In this document: positions 57,421 through 64,000 of the stretch, piece by piece
How positions within the stretch are numbered: position 1 is the stretch's first letter
Layout: the number at the start of each line of letters is the position of its first letter
Source of the DNA: an uncultured Woeseiaceae bacterium
Lineage (GTDB): Bacteria; Pseudomonadota; Gammaproteobacteria; Steroidobacterales; Woeseiaceae
Reading direction: 5' to 3'
Assembly (NCBI GenBank): GCA_947258565.1
Contig: CAMYJB010000008.1
Span: 1-64,000 of the forward strand
DNA length: 64,000 nucleotides
Position numbers and translations under genes: made by a program
Notes under the pieces: model-generated
The model's input: only the letters and a program-made list of their open reading frames with translations
Databases searched by the model: none
What the model was told of the DNA's origin: nothing

Positions 57421-59949
57421 CTACTCCTCACGCATGGCCGCAGCCGGCTGGCTCCGGGCGGCACGGAAGGCGGGATAGATACCAGCCAGTAACGCTGCGC
57501 CGATGGCGAAGGCAATCGCCGATAACAGGATGGCCGGGGCGACCGACATGTCGATCTGCCAGCCGAATGCACGGCGGTTGATGACCTCGATCAGCACCCA
57601 CGCCATTACGATTCCCAGCGGCACCGCCGCGATGCCGCTGAGCAGGCCGATCACCGCGGTCTGGGTCGTGATAAGGCCGCCGAGCTGCGATGGCGTCATG
57701 CCGAGCGCGCGCAGTACCGCGAGTTCGCGGCCGCGTTCGAGCTGCAATGCCAGCATTGCGCCGAGGATGCCGATGAACGCGACACCGACCGCGAGCCAGT
57801 AAAGCACATCGGTGATGATGAAGGTGCGATCGAAGATCTCCAGTGACAGCTCCCGGATGCGAGCATTGGAATTGAAGCGGATCTCCTGCCTGCCCTCGCT
57901 GATCTCGCCGATGCGCGCCATGATTGCCTCGGGATCGGCGTCGCCGGCCAGGTACAGGCCGACGGAGTCCACGCCGTCGTCGTCGAAGTGCCGCTCGTAG
58001 ACGTTGCGGCTCATGAGCATCGCGCTCGCGTTGATGTCGTAGCTCTGGTAGGTAGCAGCGATCTCGAAAGCGCGTAACCCTTGGTCGGTCGGCAGCTGCA
58101 CGATACCGCCGCGCGAAACCTCGTTTTGATAGGCGTAGGGCTCGGACACCAGCACGAGGTCCTCACGCTCCCAGGCCGGCCATACGTCGCCGGGATCTGC
58201 GTCGATAATCTCGGTGCCGGCATAGCTGCCAGGCGCCATTTTGATCGCAATCAGCTGCGTGCGGCCGCCGGCGTCCTCGAGCTGCACGCGCCGGCTGGTG
58301 CTGAATGCCTCGATACCGCGGAGTGCAGTAATGGCGTCGAGCAGCCCCGGATCCAGTGACCCCCGCTGCACGCCCGCATAGACGTCGGCCTGCAGTGTCT
58401 GCTGCAGCCAGTCATCGACGGAACCGCGAAAGCTGTCCACCATGACGCTCACGCCGATCGTCGCGGAGACCGCTACCGCCAGCGCGACGATCGCAACACC
58501 CGTGCGGCTCAGGCTTTCGCCTATCCCCGATACCGCCATGCGCGCCAGCATGCCGCCGATACGCGATGCCAGGGGCGCGAGCACGGCCGAGGCGGCCCTG
58601 ACCGCGAGCGGCACGCAAAGCGCGAAACCGAGAATCAGCAGGAAGACCGCGATGAGGCCCGCGACGAGATTGCGTCCGGACAGGATCAGCAACGTCACCG
58701 CGGCAAGCATCGCAAGCATGCCCGCGACGGCAACGCGCGGCAGCAAACGGCCGGTGCGTCTCTCGAGGGACGAGCGCGTCATAGCGAGTTTCGGCGGGAA
58801 CGACATCGCCTCGATCGCAGGCACCGCCGCGGCTGCGAGCGACGCACCGATACCGGCCGCGAGACCCTTCGCGACCGAAAACGGACTGACCATCACGTCG
58901 GTGACGTTGAGCCGGAAATACAGGTCGTTGATGGACTGGGAAACCAGCACCAGCAAGCGGTCGCCGAGCAGGATACCGGTGGCGACACCCAGTATCGATG
59001 CCACCGAGCCGACCACCGCAGCCTCGACGAGAATCAGCGACAGCATCCGGCCACGCGTCACGCCGAGGGCGCGCAGGTTGCCGATCAGGGAACGGCGTTG
59101 CAACACCGAGAAACTGACGCTGTTGTAGATGAGGAATACGCCGACCAGTAGCGCGAGCAGGCTCATTGCAGCCAGGTTGGTCATGAATGCCGCACTCATC
59201 TCGGCCGTCGTCCGTGTACGCCCTGCTGCGCTCAGCACGCGAAGTCCATCCGGCAATGCAGCCTCGAGTCGCGCGAATGCCGCGTCGTCGCCGTGGGGAA
59301 TCCGGGCGTCGATACGTGTAAGCCGCCCGATGCTGTCGAGCCATACCTGTGCTGTCGCAATGTCCGCTACGAGCAGGTTTTGCAGCCCCGAATCGTCCTC
59401 GTCACCGAAGGTGCCGATCAGCGTGGCGCTGTATGAACGCCCGCTCGCACTGATTTCGAAGTCCTCACCGACCTGCAGCCCGAACTCGTCGGCCGTCGAC
59501 CAGGCCATCGTCACGGCACCGGGCCGTGTCAGGAAATCGCGAAACAGGGACTCGCCGGCAGCATCGTCGCCGCCTGTGGTGCGCGCCTCGCCGGTGAAGG
59601 TCCGCATCTCCTGTTCGGCAAACAGATCGACGCCAATCAACGTGAACGACGTTTCGTTGACGCTTACCGTGTCTTCGACAATCGGGGCGATCGTGCGGAT
59701 GCCCTCAACCGTCCGCAGTCGAACGTAATCAACTTCTTCGATCCCACGGGCGCCACCGATAACCTGGTGCGTCGCCTCGCCGGTCACGGCGTCCATTGAC
59801 AACAGAAACGCTTTGCGGGCGCTGGAATTGGCCAGATCGACGGCAACGATAACCGCAACACCGATGCCGATACCGAGGAGCGCGAGCGCAAGCTGCAGGG
59901 GATGCCTGAGCAGGTAGCTGAAGTTAGCGCGAAGCGTGGCAGGGATCAT
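57421..59949 (-). CDS. FtsX-family ABC transporter permease
   Basis: An 842-residue permease with about ten transmembrane helices and two large periplasmic domains. It has an N-terminal helix (LALALLGIGIGVAVIVAVDLANSSA), a MacB-like periplasmic core, two FtsX domains at about 250-400 (LALLVGVFLIYNSVSFSVLQRRSLIGNLRALGVTR spread over TM and coupling helix) and 720-840 (AFIGILGAMLALQLERGRELAVLRALGMT), and a middle block of helices. Such permeases (AttFG, LolCE, MacB relatives) move lipophilic substrates in the envelope. ATG 59949 overlaps the ATPase stop by four bases; its neighbours are that ATPase and an AttH-like protein. Confidence 0.85.
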   Translation of the reverse strand: MIPATLRANFSYLLRHPLQLALALLGIGIGVAVIVAVDLANSSARKAFLLSMDAVTGEATHQVIGGARGIEEVDYVRLRTVEGIRTIAPIVEDTVSVNETSFTLIGVDLFAEQEMRTFTGEARTTGGDDAAGESLFRDFLTRPGAVTMAWSTADEFGLQVGEDFEISASGRSYSATLIGTFGDEDDSGLQNLLVADIATAQVWLDSIGRLTRIDARIPHGDDAAFARLEAALPDGLRVLSAAGRTRTTAEMSAAFMTNLAAMSLLALLVGVFLIYNSVSFSVLQRRSLIGNLRALGVTRGRMLSLILVEAAVVGSVASILGVATGILLGDRLLVLVSQSINDLYFRLNVTDVMVSPFSVAKGLAAGIGASLAAAAVPAIEAMSFPPKLAMTRSSLERRTGRLLPRVAVAGMLAMLAAVTLLILSGRNLVAGLIAVFLLILGFALCVPLAVRAASAVLAPLASRIGGMLARMAVSGIGESLSRTGVAIVALAVAVSATIGVSVMVDSFRGSVDDWLQQTLQADVYAGVQRGSLDPGLLDAITALRGIEAFSTSRRVQLEDAGGRTQLIAIKMAPGSYAGTEIIDADPGDVWPAWEREDLVLVSEPYAYQNEVSRGGIVQLPTDQGLRAFEIAATYQSYDINASAMLMSRNVYERHFDDDGVDSVGLYLAGDADPEAIMARIGEISEGRQEIRFNSNARIRELSLEIFDRTFIITDVLYWLAVGVAFIGILGAMLALQLERGRELAVLRALGMTPSQLGGLITTQTAVIGLLSGIAAVPLGIVMAWVLIEVINRRAFGWQIDMSVAPAILLSAIAFAIGAALLAGIYPAFRAARSQPAAAMREE

Positions 59950-60650
59950 TGGCTCTCGGGTGCCGCCAAAGCGGCCTCCAGCTTGCCGCCGTGAATTTCC
60001 ACTTCCCTGTCGCACACCGATGCAACCCGCGCACTGTGCGTCGCGATCAGCATGGTGCCGCCGCGCTCGCGCACCAGACGATCCAGCAGCTCGAGCACGA
60101 CCTCGGCCGTGTTGTCATCGAGGTTGCCGGTCGGCTCATCGGCGAGTACCACGGCAGGCTCGTGGCAAAGCGCGCGCGCGATTGCGACGCGCTGCTGCTC
60201 GCCACCCGACAGCACGTCGGGATAACTGTCTGCACGATCGGCAAGACCAACGGCAGCGAGCAGTTCTTCGATGCGCTCCTGCGCCTCTCGCGCAGGCAAG
60301 CGATTGAGTTCGAGAACGAGACGAATATTGTCCGCAACATTGAGCGTCGGCACGAGGTTGAACGCCTGGTACACGAAGCCGATGTGCTCGCGCCGGAACA
60401 GTGTCCGGTCGCGCTCGGCCAGGCCGGTCAGGTCGATACCCGCAGCAATGACGCGGCCGGCATCCGGGGTATCGATACCGGCTATGAGATTCAGCAATGT
60501 CGACTTGCCCGAGCCGCTGCGGCCGCGAACCGCTATCGTCTCACCGCGCTGGAATTCGGCGCTCACGTCGTCGAGCACGAGATGCTGGCGCCGTCCCTCG
60601 GTGAACGACTTGCTGAGGTGCCTTAATTCGATTTCACTTTTCGCCGTCAT
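59946..60650 (-). CDS. LolD/MacB-type ABC transporter ATPase
   Basis: A 234-residue ATPase with Walker [13 protein letters not shown]-loop [14 protein letters not shown], signature [15 protein letters not shown], Walker [13 protein letters not shown] and the H-loop [10 protein letters not shown]. It partners the FtsX permease downstream. The ORF is open well upstream of 60650, but the natural start is this ATG before [10 protein letters not shown]; the upstream part reads intergenic DNA. Confidence 0.93.
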   Translation of the reverse strand: MTAKSEIELRHLSKSFTEGRRQHLVLDDVSAEFQRGETIAVRGRSGSGKSTLLNLIAGIDTPDAGRVIAAGIDLTGLAERDRTLFRREHIGFVYQAFNLVPTLNVADNIRLVLELNRLPAREAQERIEELLAAVGLADRADSYPDVLSGGEQQRVAIARALCHEPAVVLADEPTGNLDDNTAEVVLELLDRLVRERGGTMLIATHSARVASVCDREVEIHGGKLEAALAAPESQ

Positions 60651-60815
60651 TTCGCTGCGCCGCCGCCGGCTGCGTATTTTCTTTTCGAGCTGCAGCGAAC
60701 TAATAGCATATATTTCCTGTCTGAAATTGAAGAAAATTCCTTGAATTACGGCGCGAAACGCTTTATCTGTAACTCTCGTAGAATCGGAATTCGGTAATTT
60801 CAGAGCCAGATCAAC
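60651..60815. promoter_or_regulatory. AT-rich divergent promoter region of ABC and copper loci
   Basis: A 165-bp AT-rich gap between the leftward ABC operon and the rightward copper-associated genes. AATTC-CTT-GAATT around 60735-60748 is a small palindrome. TTGAAT with TATCTG 17 bases later is a weak rightward promoter candidate. I found no clear CueR- or CopR-type box. Confidence 0.35.
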
Positions 60816-61250
60816 GTGAAAATGGCAACCGGACACAACGCGCGATCACTCGGGGCAACCAGCCGGTTGCTCGCCGTGCTCGGCGCATTCTGGCTGAATC
60901 TCGTGGTCGCGCCGTGTGCATACGCGATCGGGACCGAGCACGATTGCCCGCACTGCCCCCCTGAAGAAGCCACGGAAATGGCCGCGCACCACGGGCACCA
61001 TGGGGACATGGCCGACACCGGCTGCGACGCCCTGATGTCCGATTGTGACGACGCCGGGTCGATGGCGCTTGAAGGCCGCTCTTTACAGCCCAAGCTCAAG
61101 GACAAGGCGGAGCCCGCAGCGATGGCGCCGCCCGCATTCCCGGAAGCCACGCTCGATAGTGTCTGTATCGTAACGACGGCCGCCGATCCACCCGAACCGG
61201 ACGGCTTCTCTCCCGCCCTTCACCTGCTGAACTGCGTATTCCTGGATTAG
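60816..61250 (+). CDS. Small Cys/His-rich exported protein beside copper genes
   Basis: A 144-residue protein I do not recognise by family. Residues 1-40 are a signal peptide (LLAVLGAFWLNLVVAPCAYA). The mature protein is rich in metal ligands: DCPHCPPEE, AAHHGHHGDMADTGCDALMSDC, with paired Cys, clustered His and Met. A second conserved-looking stretch, LDSVCIVTTAADPPEPDGF, follows, and the C-terminus is LLNCVFLD. It precedes a TolC-family gene and a copper P-type ATPase, so a periplasmic copper or silver binding role is a reasonable inference. Starts considered: GTG 60816 and ATG 60822. Confidence 0.6.
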   Translation: MKMATGHNARSLGATSRLLAVLGAFWLNLVVAPCAYAIGTEHDCPHCPPEEATEMAAHHGHHGDMADTGCDALMSDCDDAGSMALEGRSLQPKLKDKAEPAAMAPPAFPEATLDSVCIVTTAADPPEPDGFSPALHLLNCVFLD

Positions 61251-61306
61251 ACCGCTCCTCGCTGTAGACCGTATTCGTTTCGGTTTTCACCGCAGGAGTT
61301 TGTCTG

Positions 61307-62362
61307 ATGCTTTTTCAATTCGGGCTTCGTCCCGACACCTTTGACGATTTCCGGACGCCGCGTCGTCCGGGGATACTTGGCCTGATCGCCGTTATCGGGC
61401 TGCTGGCCTGGCCATTTAATGGCGCGAACGCGCAGCGCGACGTCCCGCTGACGATTGCGGAAGCCGAGGATCTCGCGCTTGCTTCCGAGCCGGGCCAGCA
61501 GGCCTTGCGTGCGCGTGCCGCGGCACTCAAAGAGCAGGCCGTCGTCGCCGGCGCGCTGCCCGATCCCATGCTGCGCCTTGGACTGAACAACTACCCGATC
61601 GAGTCGGGTGGTTTCACGACCGAAGGCATGACCAGCGCCGGCGCCGTGTACCGGCAGGCATTCCCCCGCGGCGACACGCGTTCCCTCAGCAGCCTTAAAT
61701 TCACCCGGCTCGCCGAGGCGCAGATACGCGAGGCCAATGCGCGCGGCGACGACGTGTTGGCCGCGACACGCATCGCGTGGCTGGACCTGTATTACTGGAG
61801 CAAGGCGCGCGATCTCGTCCGTGAATCCAGGCCGTTCTTCGAAGATCTCGCAACCATCACGCGTTCCCTGTATGCCGTGGGGCGCCGCAACCAGCAGGAT
61901 GTGCTCCGAGCCGAGCTGGAGCTGAGCCGGCTGGACGATCGCCTGATCGACATCGAGCGGCAACGGCTACGGGCCCGCGCGCAGCTCGGCCAGTGGATCG
62001 GTGATGATGCGGGAAGGCGCGTCGCGGACAAGTTGCCGCAGTGGGACGACTCGCCGCCGCTCGAAGACCTGCTCGCCGCGTTGCATACGCATCCGACGCT
62101 GCAGGCCGCGGACGCGCGCATTGCCGCGCAGGATACTGGCGTGGACCTCGCAGAACAACGCAACAAGCCGGGCTGGGCGCTCGACGTCGGCTACTCACAC
62201 CGCAATGGTTCGTTGCCAAACGGCGACCCGCAGGGTGCCGGGAGGAATGGAACGTATGGAGCACGACAGCAAACACGAACACTCGCATGGCCATGGCGAT
62301 TGTCATTCGGCAGAGAGCGAGCCACCCGCGCCTGGCAAGGACGAGCACGCGCATGGGCATAG
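61307..62362 (+). pseudogene. TolC-family outer-membrane efflux protein, truncated
   Basis: The first ~309 residues look like a CusC/CzcC-type TolC factor: a signal segment, then PLTIAEAEDLALASEPGQQAL, GALPDPMLRLGLNNYPIESGG and the helical hairpin ([20 protein letters not shown]). It breaks off after [13 protein letters not shown] (about 62233), where family members continue with barrel strands and a second helical repeat. The remaining frame to 62362 reads into the start of the copper ATPase in the wrong frame. A normal member is about 420-460 residues, so roughly a third is missing. A deletion taking the 3' end, and possibly adjacent cusB/cusA genes, is my inference. Confidence 0.75.
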
Positions 62363-64000
62363 CTGTTGCCATTCAACAGCCAGCGATGAGCCGATACCCG
62401 CGGGCAAGTACGATCTGGTCCCGCCGGGCTACGAGGGTATGGTGTATACCTGCCCCATGCATCCCGAGGTGCGCGACGTTCGCAACTCCGGGTGCCCCAT
62501 CTGCGGCATGGCGCTGGAACCCGAGGGCATCGTCGTCGGTGAAGAGGACACCTCCGAACTCGACGACATGCGGCGCCGGTTCTGGATCAGTGCCATTTTC
62601 ACGCTACCGTTGTTCGTCTACGCCATGGGCGAGATGATCCCGGGCACACCGCTCGCCGGAGTCGTGCCGTCAGGCTGGGCGCAGGTGCTGCAATTGGTGC
62701 TCGCGACGCCAGTCGTTCTCTGGGGCGGCTGGCCGTTCTTCGTGCGCGGCGTGCAGTCGGTGCGCACCTGGAATCTCAACATGTTCACGCTGATCGGTCT
62801 CGGCGTTGCCGTGGCATTCGGTTATTCGCTGGTTGCCACTCTCGCTCCCGGCATCTTTCCGGAGGCATTTCGCAATCCGGACGGCCACGTCGCCGTGTAC
62901 TTCGAGGCGGCTGCCGTGATCACGACGCTCGTCCTGCTCGGGCAGGTGCTCGAACTCAAAGCCCGCAGCCAGACGTCAGGCGCCATTCGAGCTTTGCTCG
63001 AGCTCGCACCGCCGACGGCACGACGCGTCACGGATGATGGTAGCGAAGAGGAAGTGTCGCTCGACGACGTCGCAAGCGGCGATCGCCTGCGCGTGCGGCC
63101 GGGCGACAAGGTTCCCGTCGATGGCGAACTGCAGGAGGGCCGCAGCAGCGTCGACGAGTCGATGATCAGCGGTGAACCCATACCGGTCGAAAAGGAACCG
63201 GGCGACGCGCTCATCGGCGGCACGGTCAACGGTACCGGCAGCTTCATCATGGTGGCGACCAAGGTCGGCGAAGACACGGTGCTCTCGCAGATCGTTCAGA
63301 TGGTCGCGGAAGCGCAGCGCAGCCGCGCCCCGATTCAGCGGCTCGCCGATGTGGTCGCAGGCTGGTTCGTGCCGGCCGTGGTCATCACTGCGGTAATTAC
63401 GTTCATTGTCTGGGGCCTGCTGGGTCCGCAACCCGCCATGGCTTACGCGATCGTCAACGCCGTGGCTGTGCTGATCATCGCCTGCCCTTGCGCTCTCGGC
63501 CTCGCGACTCCGATGTCGATCATGGTGGGTACAGGCAAGGGCGCACAGAACGGCATCCTCATCAAGAATGCAGAAGCGCTCGAAGGATTCGAGAAAGTCG
63601 ACACGATCGTCGTCGACAAGACCGGCACGCTCACGGAAGGCCATCCCGAACTGGTCATGACGACGCCCTTCGGTGATTTCAGCAAAGACACGCTGCTCGC
63701 CCTCGCCGCCTCCGTAGAGACCGCAAGCGAACATCCCCTTGCCGCCGCCATCGTCCGGGGTGCAAGGGAGCGCTCGCTGTCACTGGAGAATCAGCGGGGA
63801 TTCCAGTCGGTGACCGGGCAAGGCGCGAAAGCCGAAGTAGCCGGCAGGCGGGTTGCAGTCGGCAACGAAAAGCTCATGCGCGATCTTGGTGCTCTCGACG
63901 ACAATCTCGCTGCGCAGGCAGACGAGTTTCGCAAACAGGGTCAGACGGTCATGTTCGTCGCTGTGGACGGCAAGCCGGCGGGGCTACTCGGCGTCGCGGA
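62256..64000 (+). CDS. Copper/silver P-type ATPase (P1B, CopA/SilP-like), cut by window edge
   Basis: A P1B-type ATPase running off the right edge (over 580 residues seen). The N-terminus is very rich in His and Cys ([17 protein letters not shown]), then the heavy-metal-binding module [13 protein letters not shown]...[11 protein letters not shown]. Transmembrane helices follow; the transport motif [12 protein letters not shown] (CPC, copper or silver class) and phosphorylation motif [11 protein letters not shown] are intact, and [11 protein letters not shown]-type HP appears as [11 protein letters not shown]. The ribosome site GGGAGG at 62240-62245 lies eleven bases before ATG 62256, next to the break in the TolC gene. 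It exports cytoplasmic Cu+ or Ag+. Confidence 0.95.
   Translation, partial: MEHDSKHEHSHGHGDCHSAESEPPAPGKDEHAHGHSCCHSTASDEPIPAGKYDLVPPGYEGMVYTCPMHPEVRDVRNSGCPICGMALEPEGIVVGEEDTSELDDMRRRFWISAIFTLPLFVYAMGEMIPGTPLAGVVPSGWAQVLQLVLATPVVLWGGWPFFVRGVQSVRTWNLNMFTLIGLGVAVAFGYSLVATLAPGIFPEAFRNPDGHVAVYFEAAAVITTLVLLGQVLELKARSQTSGAIRALLELAPPTARRVTDDGSEEEVSLDDVASGDRLRVRPGDKVPVDGELQEGRSSVDESMISGEPIPVEKEPGDALIGGTVNGTGSFIMVATKVGEDTVLSQIVQMVAEAQRSRAPIQRLADVVAGWFVPAVVITAVITFIVWGLLGPQPAMAYAIVNAVAVLIIACPCALGLATPMSIMVGTGKGAQNGILIKNAEALEGFEKVDTIVVDKTGTLTEGHPELVMTTPFGDFSKDTLLALAASVETASEHPLAAAIVRGARERSLSLENQRGFQSVTGQGAKAEVAGRRVAVGNEKLMRDLGALDDNLAAQADEFRKQGQTVMFVAVDGKPAGLLGVA

Noticed and set aside
61307-62362. A TolC-ATPase fusion protein
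   Set aside because: The TolC frame and the ATPase frame differ, and the ATPase has its own ribosome site and ATG at 62256, so no fusion is made.

Overview
The window is chromosomal DNA of high GC content, almost fully coding, from a free-living Gammaproteobacterium. The signs are the gene orders lptD-surA-pdxA-rsmA-apaG-apaH (with amgK-murU diverging from lptD) and mreBCD-mrdAB-mltB-rlpA-dacA-ybeD-lipB, a GatCAB amidotransferase, and abundant outer-membrane proteins. The style fits a marine or sediment lineage such as Woeseiaceae or a relative, but nothing here fixes the taxonomy. I see no rRNA, tRNA, CRISPR array, prophage or intact insertion sequence. No gap between genes exceeds about 300 bases.

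Layout. 1-16 kb is accessory and dominated by the cell envelope: a DUF3604 start, two tandem LssY_C proteins, a phosphate-selective-type porin, two adjacent small potassium-channel-type genes, two long MipA/OmpV-like paralogues, a SYLF lipid-binding protein, a GAP/Sap-like membrane protein, a POTRA-less surface-antigen barrel, an AsmA-like gene broken by a frame change, and a lipoprotein hydrolase. 16-26 kb is sulfur and one-carbon metabolism: cystathionine beta-synthase plus a gamma-lyase/synthase, prmC, a cyclophilin, moeB, and metH-metF behind an ArsR-methyltransferase fusion regulator with an AT-rich operator-like site. 26-31 kb holds a hypothetical membrane protein, hslO and gatCAB, with a perfect 25-bp inverted-repeat element between gatB and hslO.

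31-42 kb is the cell-shape and wall block, mreB to lipB, tightly packed with many overlaps. A 290-bp nested palindrome separates lipB from the convergent murU. 42-54 kb is MurNAc recycling (amgK-murU), LPS export and OMP folding (lptD, surA), pdxA, rsmA, apaGH, an unexpected kynureninase, and folA-thyA-lgt. 54-64 kb holds a DUF255 thioredoxin-fold protein, an AttH-like lipocalin with an FtsX-type ABC transporter, and a copper locus: a Cys/His-rich small protein, a truncated TolC-family gene, and a copper P-type ATPase running off the right edge.

Together the core blocks build and recycle peptidoglycan and the outer membrane. The accessory first 16 kb adds proteins of families that bind or move lipids, or form outer-membrane barrels. 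Points most worth a second look: the lipid/envelope island, the frame break in the AsmA gene, the TolC truncation before the copper ATPase, the two palindromic elements, and the putative SAM-cycle regulator with its site.
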